A DNA stretch of 64,000 nucleotides from Pacificitalea sp040119125 (GCA_040119125.1 JBEDTR010000009.1:1-64000), one strand, 5' to 3'; shown: positions 43,415 to 53,714, counted from the stretch's first letter. Notes: generated by a model from the letters alone, not told the origin. Program-made: numbers and translations.

Positions 43415-44514
43415 GACGCGCCTCCCAGTTCCAGCAACAATCCGGGCCGGATAACACCGCCCACGGCAGGAATTTCCGAGCCCTGTCCCAGCACCCGCGT
43501 CAGCGCGTCATATCGCCCGCCGGTGGCGACCGGCGGCAGATCAGGCCGCCCTTCGGCGTAGAAGCCAAAGACAAAACCGTCGTAATATTCCAGTGCCGTG
43601 CGCCCGTAGCTTGCCTCGAAATCCAACTGGTCGAGGGCCACGCCCCGGCGGGACAGGGCCTCTAGCCGCTGTTCCAGACGCTCCAGCGCGTCGCTGATGC
43701 TGGGCAGATCGACGGCAATATCGCGTAGACGCTCCAGCGCGTATTCCGGGGTTTCGCGCACGTCGAGGATATCATCGATCAGAGCTACAGCAGCGGGATC
43801 GACAGGCGCCGTGGCGGCGTCATCCGCCAGCCGCTGCAGGCGTTCGGCGATTTCTGCGGCGCTGCGTTTGCCAATCTGCGGCTGCGCGGCGGCCATGACG
43901 GCATCGACGCCATCCTTTTGCAGACGGGTCAGCAAATCGCGGCGCGGCGCGGGCAGGGTGGACACGCCGCCAAAGCGATCCAGCAGCGCGCGGAACCGGC
44001 GCGGTCGCCACAGGTGCCGCAGCAAGGCGGCGCGGCGCGGCTCGGTCGTGCCGAGCCCGTTGACGGCGGCGCGCAGGATACCGATATCGCCGATCGCCAC
44101 ACGCAGGTTAAGCGGGGCGAGCGCGTCGGAAATCCGGGCGAATACTTCGGCATCGGCCTGCGCGGGGTCGGCGCGGTCAAAGATTTCATAGCCGACTTGG
44201 ATATATTCGCGCGGGCGACCGACATCCTCTTCCTGACTGCGAAAGACCTCGCCCGCGTAGGTGTAGCGCGCGGGATCAGCGCCGTTCTGCATGTGCATTT
44301 GGACCACCGGCACGGTGAAATCCGGGCGCAGCATCATCTCACCGCGCAGCGGGTCCGAGGTGACAAAGGCGCGGGCACGGATGTCTTCGCCGTAAAGGTC
44401 CAGCAGGGTGCCCGCAGGCTGCAGGATGTCCGCCTCGACGGGGACAGCGCCCTGCGCCTCGAAGAGCGCCATCAGCCGGGCGGCCTCGGCGCGGATTTGC
44501 GCTTTGCTCGGCAT
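43411..44514 (-). CDS. hisZ: ATP phosphoribosyltransferase regulatory subunit
   Basis: HisZ is a catalytically inactive HisRS-like protein that forms the octameric complex with short HisG and confers histidine feedback. The 367-residue protein has the class II aminoacyl-tRNA synthetase-like core (MMLRPDFTVPVVQMHMQNG, YAGEVFRSQEE, REYIQVGYEIF, ATGGRYDALTRVLG). It lacks a full HisRS anticodon domain. It starts four bases after the hisS stop codon. Confidence 0.92.
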   Translation of the reverse strand: MPSKAQIRAEAARLMALFEAQGAVPVEADILQPAGTLLDLYGEDIRARAFVTSDPLRGEMMLRPDFTVPVVQMHMQNGADPARYTYAGEVFRSQEEDVGRPREYIQVGYEIFDRADPAQADAEVFARISDALAPLNLRVAIGDIGILRAAVNGLGTTEPRRAALLRHLWRPRRFRALLDRFGGVSTLPAPRRDLLTRLQKDGVDAVMAAAQPQIGKRSAAEIAERLQRLADDAATAPVDPAAVALIDDILDVRETPEYALERLRDIAVDLPSISDALERLEQRLEALSRRGVALDQLDFEASYGRTALEYYDGFVFGFYAEGRPDLPPVATGGRYDALTRVLGQGSEIPAVGGVIRPGLLLELGGAS

Positions 44515-44517
44515 GGT

Positions 44518-46014
44518 TCAGCCTTCTTCCCGGTCCAGCATGCTGCGGATTTCAGTGACCAGATCGGCACGGGCGATTTCACGCTGCGCGGGCTGGCTCT
44601 TCCATTCCTCAACGCTGGCGTTTTCGGCGATCTTGGCGCCCAGAACCAGATCCTTGATCTGCACGACACCGCGCGCGGCTTCGTCCTCGCCCTGAATCAC
44701 GGCGACGGGAGAGGCGCGTTTATCCGCGTATTTCAGCTGATTGCCGAAATTCTTGGGGTTGCCCAGATAGACTTCGGCGCGAATGCCAGCCTGGCGCAGC
44801 TCGCTCGCCATGGCCTGATAATCAGCCATGCGGTTGCGATCCATGACGGTGACGATCACCGGGCCCTGTGTCTTGCCGCTGGTGCGGCCCTTGGCGCGCA
44901 GCGCGGCCAGCAGACGATCAACACCAATCGACACACCGGTTGCGGGCACGGCCTGCCCGGTGAAGCGCTTGACCAGATCGTCATAGCGCCCACCCCCGGC
45001 GACGGAGCCGAACTGCCGCGGGCGGCCTTTCTCGTCGGTGATCTCAAAGGTTAGCTCAGCCTCGAACACCGGGCCTGTGTAATAGCCCAGACCTCGCACG
45101 ACGGAGGGATCGATTTCGATCCGGTCGGGGCCGTAGCCCTGCGCCGCCAACAGATCGGCGATGGTTTCCAGCTCATCCACGCCCTCGGCACCGGTCTTGC
45201 TGTCACCGACCAATTCGCGCAGGCGGGCGACGGTGGCGGCACCGCTGTCGCGCTTGGCCTCCATGAAGCCCATGACCACATCGGCTTGTTCGTCACCCAG
45301 ACCCGCGCCCTTGGTGAAATCGCCGCTCTGATCCTCGCGCCCCGCGCCCAACAGCGCGCGCACGCCTGCCGGGCCCAGCCGGTCCAGCTTATCAATCGCG
45401 CGCAGGACGATACCGCGCTCCTCGGCGAAGCGGTCCGGATCAGCGGGGTCGAGAACGCCCGCGACCTCCATCACGCCATTCAGAACCTTGCGGTTATTGA
45501 CCCGCACCAGATAATCGCCGCGCGGAATGCCCACGGCCTCTAGCGTATCGGACAGCATGGCGCAGATTTCCGCATCCGCCGCGACCGAAGGCGCACCGAC
45601 CGTATCGGCATCGCATTGATAAAACTGGCGGAACCGGCCGGGGCCGGGTTTTTCGTTGCGCCAGACAGGCCCCATCGCATAGCGGCGATAGGGGCTGGGC
45701 AAATCGTTGCGATATTGAGCGGCAACACGGGCCAGCGGCGCGGTCAGGTCATAGCGCAGCGCGACCCAGCCGGCGTCATCATCCTGCCAGGCAAAGACGC
45801 CCTCATTGGGCCGGTCTACGTCGGGCAGGAACTTGCCCAATGCCTCAACCGTCTCGACGCCGCTGCTTTCGAGCGGGTCAAAGCCATAGCGATGATAGAC
45901 CTCCGCGATCTGCGCGAGCATCGCGGTGCGTTCGGTCACCTCGGCGCCGAAATAATCGCGAAACCCTTTCGGGGTTTCGGCCCTGGGGCGGCGGGGCTTG
46001 CGATCCTTGGCCAT
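44518..46014 (-). CDS. hisS: Histidyl-tRNA synthetase
   Basis: Charges tRNA-His. The 498-residue class II synthetase has motif 1 region ETPKGFRDYFGAEVTERTAML, motif 2 region WRNEKPGPGRFRQFYQCDAD, the histidine-specific RGLGYYTGPVFE and motif 3 VAGGGRYDDLVKRF. The C-terminal anticodon-binding domain contains GPVIVTVMD and YADKRASPVAVIQGEDE. Length is on the long side, as in alphaproteobacteria. It is first in the hisS-hisZ-hisG block, with a promoter expected in the 46015-46146 divergent gap opposite slyX. Confidence 0.95.
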   Translation of the reverse strand: MAKDRKPRRPRAETPKGFRDYFGAEVTERTAMLAQIAEVYHRYGFDPLESSGVETVEALGKFLPDVDRPNEGVFAWQDDDAGWVALRYDLTAPLARVAAQYRNDLPSPYRRYAMGPVWRNEKPGPGRFRQFYQCDADTVGAPSVAADAEICAMLSDTLEAVGIPRGDYLVRVNNRKVLNGVMEVAGVLDPADPDRFAEERGIVLRAIDKLDRLGPAGVRALLGAGREDQSGDFTKGAGLGDEQADVVMGFMEAKRDSGAATVARLRELVGDSKTGAEGVDELETIADLLAAQGYGPDRIEIDPSVVRGLGYYTGPVFEAELTFEITDEKGRPRQFGSVAGGGRYDDLVKRFTGQAVPATGVSIGVDRLLAALRAKGRTSGKTQGPVIVTVMDRNRMADYQAMASELRQAGIRAEVYLGNPKNFGNQLKYADKRASPVAVIQGEDEAARGVVQIKDLVLGAKIAENASVEEWKSQPAQREIARADLVTEIRSMLDREEG

Positions 46015-46146
46015 ATGGGTCTGTCCCTTTGGGGTTCATGCGTTTGCGCGCGGCATAGCCGAAGGCCGCGGAGCCCGCAAGTTCACCGCTTTCCGTGGGA
46101 CGTCCCGCTGCCTATATCAGGGCACAGGCAATACGGAGGAAATCGC

Positions 46147-46347
46147 ATGGATCAGGACCGGATCGAAGAAACGCTGGCGCATCTGACCCGCAGTGTCGAT
46201 GACCTGTCGGACGTGGTGACCCGCCAAGAACAAGAGATCGAGCTGTTGACGCGTCGCGTGGCGCGGCTGCTGGAACGCGCGGCGGAGCAGGAATCCGAGG
46301 CGTCCGGCGGCGTGGTGCTGGGCGATGAACGCCCGCCGCATTACTGA
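46147..46347 (+). CDS. slyX: SlyX family protein
   Basis: A 66-residue acidic coiled-coil protein. RIEETLAHLTRSVDDLSDVVTRQEQEIELLTRRV forms continuous heptads (residues 5-45) and the ending RPPHY is the SlyX hallmark. Role unknown in the family. GGAGGAAA is placed six bases before the ATG. Divergent from hisS. Confidence 0.88.
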   Translation: MDQDRIEETLAHLTRSVDDLSDVVTRQEQEIELLTRRVARLLERAAEQESEASGGVVLGDERPPHY

Positions 46348-46361
46348 GCCGCTGCGAGAGC

Positions 46362-46928
46362 CTAGTTCACCGCGGTGGCCAGCAGATCGCCATTATGCAG
46401 CAAAAGCTCCATGTTGCGGGAATCGCCAGCGCGGTCATAGACGCTGAGGATCGCGGTGTCGCGGCTCATGCGGTCATATTGGCGGCTCGTGCATTCGCCT
46501 CGGCAGGTGCGCTGGCGCAGGGTGTTGAACGCCACGCCGGTCGCGCCCTCGGGCACATGCGCACCGCCCGCGCCATGCATCAGCATATCGTATAGCTGCA
46601 AAGACCCGAACATCGCCAACGTGCCGGTCACCGCCCGCACACAACCATCGTCAAAGCCGGTGAGGAACAAGGTGCGCGGACCCCGCGTGCCCGGCTGACT
46701 GTCATAGAGCGTGTAGTCGCCCGCTTCAGCGGATTTCGTGCCCAATCCACGTTCCGGCACGCCGCAGATGCGGGCCACCTCACCAAAATCGACGCTTCCC
46801 GCCGCATCGAGCGTGCTGCTGGCCGGGCCTGCGCCCCGCCGGGTTACGCCCGGATCGGCACAAGCGGCAAGCGCGGCGATCATCAACAGGGCAGCGCCCA
46901 GTGTTCGGGCATGGCTTGGCAGGTTCAT
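46362..46928 (-). CDS. Predicted lipoprotein, 188 residues
   Basis: N-terminal signal with lipobox ALAAC (Cys23), so probably a membrane-anchored lipoprotein. The mature part includes ARICGVPERGLGT, YTLYDSQPGTRGPRTLFLTGFDDGC and QRTCRGECTSRQYDRMS, with several cysteines likely in disulfides. The same protein type occurs widely in Rhodobacteraceae as far as I can tell, but I know no function. The stop lies 14 bp from the convergent slyX stop. The gene starts four bp before the dnaE stop position. Confidence 0.78.
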   Translation of the reverse strand: MNLPSHARTLGAALLMIAALAACADPGVTRRGAGPASSTLDAAGSVDFGEVARICGVPERGLGTKSAEAGDYTLYDSQPGTRGPRTLFLTGFDDGCVRAVTGTLAMFGSLQLYDMLMHGAGGAHVPEGATGVAFNTLRQRTCRGECTSRQYDRMSRDTAILSVYDRAGDSRNMELLLHNGDLLATAVN

Positions 46929-46932
46929 GGCG

Positions 46933-49900
46933 TCAGATATCCTCGACCGCGACGACGCCTCCCAGCGATTTGAGGGCGCTTTTGATCTGCGGATTTACGG
47001 GGAAGCGCTGCGGCAGTGCAACCACCGGCTCCCCGACGAGGTCATTGGCAAGCAAGCCTATGCTCACGGCGGAAAACCGCTGGCCCTTCGCCTCGTCCCG
47101 CACCTTTTGCAGCAGAGTGCTGACCGGGCCGATGGCGTCGATCTGATCGATGTAAATGCGGATTTCGGCAGCGCCGCCCTGTTCGGCGACCTGATCGATG
47201 GGCACGGCGGATTTTGCCAGCAGCTTTAGCTGGTCGCTTTCCATCGTGGCTTCGACCGTCAGCACGACATTGACGCCCGGCTCCAGATGCTCTCGCGCGG
47301 CTTCCAGCGTTTCTGAGAACACCGTGACTTCATAAAGCCCGGTTGGATCCGACAGCTGACAAAAGGCAAAGCGGTTGCCGCGCGCGGATTTGCGTTCCTG
47401 CTTGGCGGCGACGGAGCCAGCGATCTTGACTACGGCGGGCGCACGACGGACCTGTTCATGCACTTCGGCCAGGGTCAGCACTTTCTGGCGGCGCAGGGCG
47501 GACATGTAATCATCCAGCGGATGGCCCGACAGGTAGAAGCCGATGGCTTTGTGTTCTTCGGCCAGCCGCTCATTCGGCAGCCAATCGTTGGAGGTGGACA
47601 GGCGCGGCTCGGGCAGGTCATCGCCCGCCTCGCCGAACAGAGACACCTGATTGCTGGAGCGCTGTTCATGGATCGCGGCGGAATAGGACACCAGCGGGTC
47701 GAGGCTTTCGAACACCCGCCGCCGGTTGCTGTCCAACTCATCAAACGCCCCAGCACGGGCGAGCATTTCCAGAGGGCGCTTGCCGACTTTCTTCAGATCC
47801 ACCCGACGGGCGACATCGAACAGCGTGGCAAAGGGGCGTTGCTCGGCCTCCCGCGCGCGAACGATCAGCTGCATTGCCTCGGCACCGACGTTTTTCAGCG
47901 CCGCCAGCCCGTAGACCAGCCGCTGGTTGTCGACGCTGAAACTGGCCTGCGACCGGTTCACACAGGGCGGCACGATTTCGATATCCAGCCCGCGGCGGAC
48001 CTCCTCGGCATAGACCGATAGCTTATCAGTCAGGTGGATATCGCAGTTCATCACGCCAGCCATGAATTCGACCGGATGGTTCGCCTTCAGCCATGCGGTC
48101 TGGTAGCTGACGACGGCATAGGCGGCGGCGTGGGACTTGTTGAAGCCGTAATTGGCGAATTTCTCCAGCAGGTCGAAAACCTCGCTGGCCTTTTTCGCAT
48201 CCACGCCATTGGCCGCCGCGCCGGATTCGAATTTCGGGCGCTCGGCGTCCATCGCCTCCTTGATCTTCTTACCCATCGCGCGGCGCAGCAGGTCGGCGCC
48301 GCCGAGGCTATAGCCCGCCATGACCTGCGCAATCTGCATCACCTGTTCCTGATAGACGATGATGCCTTGGGTTTCCTCAAGGATATGGTCGATCAGCGGA
48401 TGCACCGAGGCGCGTTTGCGGGTGCCGTTCTTGACCTCGCAATAGACCGGGATGTTTTCCATCGGGCCGGGCCGATAGAGCGCGACCAGCGCCACGATAT
48501 CCTCGATGCAGGTCGGCTTCATCCGCCGCAGCGCGTCCATCATGCCAGTGGATTCCACCTGAAACACGGCGACGGTCTTGGCGCTGGCGTAGAGTTTGTA
48601 GGTGCGTTCATCGTCGAGCGGGATGTGTCCGATGTCGTTTTCCGCGCCCGGTGTCGGCTCGTATAGCTCCACCCCATCCGCCCCGACATGCAGATCGCGC
48701 CCGCCCGCATGGATCAGGTCAATGGCGTTCTGGATCACGGTTAGGGTTTTCAGCCCGAGGAAGTCGAACTTTACGAGCCCGGCCTGCTCCACCCATTTCA
48801 TGTTGAACTGCGTCGCCGGCATATCCGAGCGGGGATCTTGGTAAAGCGGCACAAGCGCGTCCAACGGACGATCCCCGATCACCACGCCTGCGGCATGGGT
48901 CGATGCGTTGCGCAACAGACCTTCGACCTGCTGGCCATAGGTCAGCAGACGGTCGACGACCTCTTCGGCGCGGGCCTCGGCGCGCAGACGTTCTTCTTGC
49001 TGGAGCGCTTGGGTGATCGAGACGGGTTTGACGCCTTCGACGGGGATCATCTTGGACAGGCGATCCACCTGACCATAGGGCATCTGCAACACCCGGCCCA
49101 CGTCGCGCACCGCCGCTTTCGACAGCAGGGCGCCGAATGTGATGATCTGACCGACCTTCTCGCGGCCATATTTTTCTTGCACATAGCGGATCACCTCCTC
49201 GCGGCGATCCATGCAGAAGTCGATGTCGAAATCCGGCATCGAGACACGTTCGGGGTTCAAAAACCGCTCGAACAGCAGCGAATAGCGCAGCGGGTCCAGA
49301 TCGGTGATGGTCAGCGCATAGGCCACCAGCGACCCTGCGCCCGACCCCCGGCCCGGACCGACCGGAATGTCATGATCCTTGGCCCATTTGATGAAATCGG
49401 CCACGATCAGAAAGTAACCGGGGAAGCCCATGCCCTCGATGATGTCCAGCTCGAATTCGAGCCGCTTTTGGTAGTCTTCGACCGGGGCGGCATGGGGGAT
49501 CACGGCCAGCCGCGCGTCCAAGCCTTCTTTGGCCTGACGCCGCAATTCAACGATCTCATCATCCGCAAACTTCGGCAGGATCGGATCGCGGAGTTCGGAC
49601 TTCACGGCGCAGCGGCGGGCGATTTCGACGGTGTTTTCGGTTGCCTCCGGCAGATCGGCAAAAAGCGTCGCCATTTCTTCGGGGGTTTTGAGGTAATGCT
49701 GCGGCGTCAGCCGCCTGCGGGGCGCGGATTGATCGACATAAGCGCCTTCTGCAATGCAGATCAGCGCATCATGCGCCTCATACATGTCGGGCTTGGGGAA
49801 ATAGACGTCATTGGTCGCGACCAGCGGCAGACGCTTGGCATAGGCCATTTCGACATGGCCGCGCTCGGTCAGTTTCTCGGCCTCGGGCAGACCCGCATCG

Positions 49901-50436
49901 CCTGGATGGCGCTGCAATTCAACGTAGAGCCTGTCGGGGTAGGCCGCGGCCAGCCTGTCCAGCAGCGCATCGGCGCGGTCCCGGTGACCGGCGCGCATCA
50001 ACCGGCCCAATGGCCCGTCGGGCCCGCCTGTCAGGCAGATCAGCCCCGCTGACAACGCTTCCAACTCCTCGGGCAGGACATGCGGCTCCTGCCCGTCGCC
50101 CTTCAGGTAAAGGCAGGAATTGAGCTTCAGCAGGTTTTCATAGCCGGTCTGGTCCTGCGCCAGCAGCACGATCGGCGCGGGCGGCAGTGCCTTGGCCCCC
50201 GGTTCCGGCGTCTCATAGGTCACGTCGAGCTGACAGCCGACGATCGGCTGCACCCCGGCCCCGGTCGCGCCTACGGAAAACTCCAGCGCCGCGAACATGT
50301 TGTTGGTATCGGTCACCGCGACCGCCGGCATGCCCATGTCGACACATAGGCCGGGCAGCTTCTTGGTGCGGATCGCGCCTTCCAGCAGAGAATATTCGGT
50401 GTGCAGGCGGAGGTGGATGAATTTAGGTGCGCTCAT
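46933..50436 (-). CDS. dnaE: DNA polymerase III subunit alpha
   Basis: Main replicative polymerase catalytic subunit, 1167 residues. The N-terminal PHP domain begins HLRLHTEYSLLEGAIR; the C-family polymerase active-site motif is PDFDIDF at 401-407 (Asp404 and Asp406), preceded by GRGSGAGSLVAYAL. SHAAAYAVVSYQTAWLKANHP marks the thumb/finger region, and the C-terminal OB-fold and tau-binding region includes VKIAGSVAAKQERKSARGN. Full length for an alphaproteobacterial DnaE1. It precedes the lipoprotein gene by four bp. Confidence 0.97.
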   Translation of the reverse strand: MSAPKFIHLRLHTEYSLLEGAIRTKKLPGLCVDMGMPAVAVTDTNNMFAALEFSVGATGAGVQPIVGCQLDVTYETPEPGAKALPPAPIVLLAQDQTGYENLLKLNSCLYLKGDGQEPHVLPEELEALSAGLICLTGGPDGPLGRLMRAGHRDRADALLDRLAAAYPDRLYVELQRHPGDAGLPEAEKLTERGHVEMAYAKRLPLVATNDVYFPKPDMYEAHDALICIAEGAYVDQSAPRRRLTPQHYLKTPEEMATLFADLPEATENTVEIARRCAVKSELRDPILPKFADDEIVELRRQAKEGLDARLAVIPHAAPVEDYQKRLEFELDIIEGMGFPGYFLIVADFIKWAKDHDIPVGPGRGSGAGSLVAYALTITDLDPLRYSLLFERFLNPERVSMPDFDIDFCMDRREEVIRYVQEKYGREKVGQIITFGALLSKAAVRDVGRVLQMPYGQVDRLSKMIPVEGVKPVSITQALQQEERLRAEARAEEVVDRLLTYGQQVEGLLRNASTHAAGVVIGDRPLDALVPLYQDPRSDMPATQFNMKWVEQAGLVKFDFLGLKTLTVIQNAIDLIHAGGRDLHVGADGVELYEPTPGAENDIGHIPLDDERTYKLYASAKTVAVFQVESTGMMDALRRMKPTCIEDIVALVALYRPGPMENIPVYCEVKNGTRKRASVHPLIDHILEETQGIIVYQEQVMQIAQVMAGYSLGGADLLRRAMGKKIKEAMDAERPKFESGAAANGVDAKKASEVFDLLEKFANYGFNKSHAAAYAVVSYQTAWLKANHPVEFMAGVMNCDIHLTDKLSVYAEEVRRGLDIEIVPPCVNRSQASFSVDNQRLVYGLAALKNVGAEAMQLIVRAREAEQRPFATLFDVARRVDLKKVGKRPLEMLARAGAFDELDSNRRRVFESLDPLVSYSAAIHEQRSSNQVSLFGEAGDDLPEPRLSTSNDWLPNERLAEEHKAIGFYLSGHPLDDYMSALRRQKVLTLAEVHEQVRRAPAVVKIAGSVAAKQERKSARGNRFAFCQLSDPTGLYEVTVFSETLEAAREHLEPGVNVVLTVEATMESDQLKLLAKSAVPIDQVAEQGGAAEIRIYIDQIDAIGPVSTLLQKVRDEAKGQRFSAVSIGLLANDLVGEPVVALPQRFPVNPQIKSALKSLGGVVAVEDI

Positions 50437-50542
50437 GCCCGCAACCTACAGCGAAGCCCGCCGCCCCGGAAGTCCCCGCCGCCGCGCGACGCGGGGGCAG
50501 GCGATCACTTCGTCTTGCTTTGGAGCACGCCCGGTGGAGGCT

Positions 50543-50572
50543 GTAAAAGTCCCCGCCCCGGTAGGGGAGGGG
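50543..50572 (-). terminator. Terminator after ftsK
   Basis: On the minus strand CCCCTCCCC and GGGGCGGGG form a nine-base stem (one central mismatch) with loop TACC, followed by ACTTTTAC. It lies eight bases after the ftsK stop. Confidence 0.65.
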
Positions 50573-50579
50573 GGGGCGC

Positions 50580-53500
50580 TTAGCCTTGTTCCGGCACCAG
50601 CACTTCGCGTTTGCCGACATGGTTGGACGCGCTGACCACGCCCTGATCCTCCATCTGCTCAACCAGTCGTGCGGCCTTGTTATAGCCGATCGCCAGTTTG
50701 CGCTGGATATAGGAGGTGGAACACTTGCGATCCTTGATCACGATGGCCACCGCTTGGTCGTAAAGCGCATCCTCGCCTTCGGTATTCCCGCCGGTATTGA
50801 GGCCTAGCACCGCGTCGATATCGCTGGATTTGTCATCCGCCGGTCCTTCGACCACGCCACCGATATAATCGGGCGGGCCGTAGGCCTTCAGGTGGTTGAC
50901 GATCTCCTCGACCTCTTCATCCGAGACAAACGGACCATGCACGCGGGTGATGCGGCTGCCCCCGGCCATGTAAAGCATATCGCCCATGCCCAGCAGCTGT
51001 TCGGCACCCATTTCGCCAAGGATCGTGCGGCTGTCGATCTTGGACGTCACTTGGAAAGAGATCCGTGTGGGGAAGTTCGCCTTGATCGTGCCGGTGATGA
51101 CATCGACCGAAGGCCGCTGCGTCGCCATGATCAGGTGAATACCCGAGGCCCGCGCCATCTGCGCCAGACGCTGAATGCAGGCTTCGATTTCCTTACCGGC
51201 CACCATCATCAGGTCGGCCATCTCGTCGACGACCACGACGATGAAGGGCAACAATTCAGGGGCGAACTGCTCAGTCTCGAACACCGGTTCGCCGGTCTCA
51301 TCGTCAAACCCGGTCTGCACAGTGCGGGAGAACATTTCACCCTTGGCCTGCGCGTCGCGCACCCGGCCATTGTAACCCTCGATGTTGCGCACGCCCATCT
51401 TGGACATCTTGCGGTAGCGTTCTTCCATCTCGCCCACGACCCATTTCAGGGCCACGACGGCCTTCTTCGGGTCGGTCACAACGGGTGAGAGCAGATGCGG
51501 GATGCCGTCATAGACGCTGAGTTCCAGCATCTTGGGGTCGATCATGATCAGGCGGCATTCTTCCGGGCTTAGCCGGTAGAGCAGCGACAGGATCATGGTG
51601 TTGATCGCCACGGATTTACCCGAACCGGTCGTCCCTGCGATCAGCAAATGCGGCATCTTGGCGAGGTTCGCGACGATGGGATCGCCGCCGATATCCTTGC
51701 CCAAGGCCAAAGGCAGGCGCGTGTTCACATCGTCGAATTCGCGCGACGACAGGATTTCGCGCAGCACGACCTTCTCGCGGTTGCTGTTGGGCAATTCGAT
51801 GCCAATCACCGAACGGCCCGGCACGGTAGAGACCCGCGCCGATAGGGCCGACATCGACCGCGCAATGTCATCGGACAAGCCGATCACACGGGATGCTTTC
51901 AAGCCGGGTGCGGGCTCTAACTCATACATCGTGACGACCGGACCGGGCCGGACCGAGACGATTTCGCCCTTCACCCCGTAATCGTCGAGCACGTTTTCCA
52001 ACATGCGCGCGTTTTCTTCCAGTGCCTCGTCGGACAGGTGGTGCCGCTCGATGCTGCCGGGACTCGTAAGCAACGCCAGCGGCGGCACTTCATAGGCTTC
52101 GGGCGCGTCCTCGAATTGCAGATCGGGTTGTGCTTCGGCCTGCGCCCGGCGCGACGGCGCGACGGTCTTGCGCGGGGGATGCTGCACCACGCTGCGCGGC
52201 GCATCGACGGCGCCACGTTCCACACGCGGGGCGGTCAGCGGCGCGGATTGCGACATCTGCCCGGCAGGGGAGGGGGGCACGGTGGCCTGTGCGCCCGCAG
52301 ATGACAGCGGCACGCCGTGCATCGCGTCATCGGTCTGGCTGCCGTAATCACTGCCGTGTTCAAGATCGTAATTGCTGTCGAAATCATCATAGGTCACGGG
52401 CACATAGCCCTCAGGATCGGCATCGCGGGCGTCGTAGGCGTCGATGTCGTGATCCGGCGCGGGCATGGAGACCGGCGCGGCAGGGGAGGGGGGCACGGCG
52501 GCAGAAGGTGTCGCGCTGGGCGGCACGGTCCGGCCTGTCTGCACCCGCGCCTGCGGATGGGGCTCCGCGCGGCGGCTGATGGGGGCGTGATACTGATCCT
52601 CGGGGTCTTCGATCTGCGCCATGGGGGCGGAACGCACGGCCGTCGGGCTTTTGACCAGCAGCGGCGCGGGTCCGCGATACCGGCGCACAGGCGGCTCGGG
52701 GCGCAGCGCGCCGGGCAGGGCGGCGGGATCGGTAATCCGGCGCGTCGGAGCCTGCCGCACGCGGGCCTTGATCACATCGGCAATGCGCGCCTTGATCCGA
52801 TCCTCGCTGGGCGCCTCGATCAGCGCATGGGGGTCTTCCAGTTCGGTATCGAACAATTCCGGCTGCAGGTCGGGTTCGGGAGTGCGACGGACGATCGACG
52901 ACATTGATGCCAGCAGACCCCCGCGCGGCTCATCGCTGTGCGGGTCATCGTGGTCGTCATCGTCGAGCAAGGCGTCATCGGGGTCGTGAAGCGCCATCTC
53001 GGACCGGCGGCGCGCCCGGTTTTCGGCCATCGTGCGGGCAGCTACAGCGGTGTTGCGCGCCCCGCGCCCGAAAAGGGTCATCAGCGCGTCATAGCCCATG
53101 ATGATTGCGACGACGACGGATCGCACGAAGCGGCGCATCTCACCCGTGGTGCACCCAAGAACAAACAGCGCGACGGCCAGCGTCGCGAGCCCCACGGGAA
53201 TCGCCAGAAGCTTCACCCCAAAGCTTGCCGTGATCGGCAGCACGCTGACCAGCGCGCCCAGAACCGTATCCCCGAACAGCCCGCCAAGGCCAAAGCTGTG
53301 GGTCCAGCCAGAGCTGGGCACAATGGTCGAGGCATAGACCGAGGCGCAGGCAATGCCGATCGGCGCGAAGATCAGCCGCGAAATCGCGCGCTCCTCGCCG
53401 GTGTGGAACATGAACCGCAGGCCCCACGCCATGCAGAGCGCGGCCAGCCCCCAACTGCCGAAGCCGACAATCACAAACAAAGGCGAGGCAATCGACGCGC

Positions 53501-53705
53501 CAAACCGGCCCAAAAGGTTCTGCACCGGCTCGTCAGTGGCCGAAAGCCAAGACGGATCTTCGGGAACATAGGAGCCCAGCATCGCGGCGATGGTCAGGCC
53601 CAACCCGATCAGCGCGATGCCGATCAGTTCCTTGCCACGTCGCTCAATGGCGGCCTGCATGCTGCTGTCGAGAAGCGGATCGCGCTGTCGTGCCTGAAAA
53701 GCCAT
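50580..53705 (-). CDS. ftsK: DNA translocase FtsK
   Basis: Septal DNA pump coordinating chromosome dimer resolution with division, 1041 residues. Four hydrophobic segments lie in residues about 27-190 (LIGIALIGLGLTIAAML first). A long linker of about 370 residues (about 190-560) is Pro/Ala/Asp-rich, includes two VPPSPA repeats and is likely disordered. The motor has Walker A GTTGSGKS with Lys697 and VVVVDEMADLMM as Walker B. The C-terminal gamma winged helix (DRKCSTSYIQRKLAIGYNKAARL) reads KOPS. Preceded downstream by a terminator; the DapC-like gene lies just upstream. Confidence 0.96.
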   Translation of the reverse strand: MAFQARQRDPLLDSSMQAAIERRGKELIGIALIGLGLTIAAMLGSYVPEDPSWLSATDEPVQNLLGRFGASIASPLFVIVGFGSWGLAALCMAWGLRFMFHTGEERAISRLIFAPIGIACASVYASTIVPSSGWTHSFGLGGLFGDTVLGALVSVLPITASFGVKLLAIPVGLATLAVALFVLGCTTGEMRRFVRSVVVAIIMGYDALMTLFGRGARNTAVAARTMAENRARRRSEMALHDPDDALLDDDDHDDPHSDEPRGGLLASMSSIVRRTPEPDLQPELFDTELEDPHALIEAPSEDRIKARIADVIKARVRQAPTRRITDPAALPGALRPEPPVRRYRGPAPLLVKSPTAVRSAPMAQIEDPEDQYHAPISRRAEPHPQARVQTGRTVPPSATPSAAVPPSPAAPVSMPAPDHDIDAYDARDADPEGYVPVTYDDFDSNYDLEHGSDYGSQTDDAMHGVPLSSAGAQATVPPSPAGQMSQSAPLTAPRVERGAVDAPRSVVQHPPRKTVAPSRRAQAEAQPDLQFEDAPEAYEVPPLALLTSPGSIERHHLSDEALEENARMLENVLDDYGVKGEIVSVRPGPVVTMYELEPAPGLKASRVIGLSDDIARSMSALSARVSTVPGRSVIGIELPNSNREKVVLREILSSREFDDVNTRLPLALGKDIGGDPIVANLAKMPHLLIAGTTGSGKSVAINTMILSLLYRLSPEECRLIMIDPKMLELSVYDGIPHLLSPVVTDPKKAVVALKWVVGEMEERYRKMSKMGVRNIEGYNGRVRDAQAKGEMFSRTVQTGFDDETGEPVFETEQFAPELLPFIVVVVDEMADLMMVAGKEIEACIQRLAQMARASGIHLIMATQRPSVDVITGTIKANFPTRISFQVTSKIDSRTILGEMGAEQLLGMGDMLYMAGGSRITRVHGPFVSDEEVEEIVNHLKAYGPPDYIGGVVEGPADDKSSDIDAVLGLNTGGNTEGEDALYDQAVAIVIKDRKCSTSYIQRKLAIGYNKAARLVEQMEDQGVVSASNHVGKREVLVPEQG

Positions 53706-53714
53706 TGCCTGTCC

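Noticed and set aside
48838..50052. 404-codon plus-strand open frame
   Set aside because: Antisense to dnaE; high-GC codon bias produces long empty frames opposite real genes.
52260..52505. Repeated G-rich string within ftsK
   Set aside because: It encodes the repeated VPPSPA segments in the linker and is coding repetition, not an independent repeat element.
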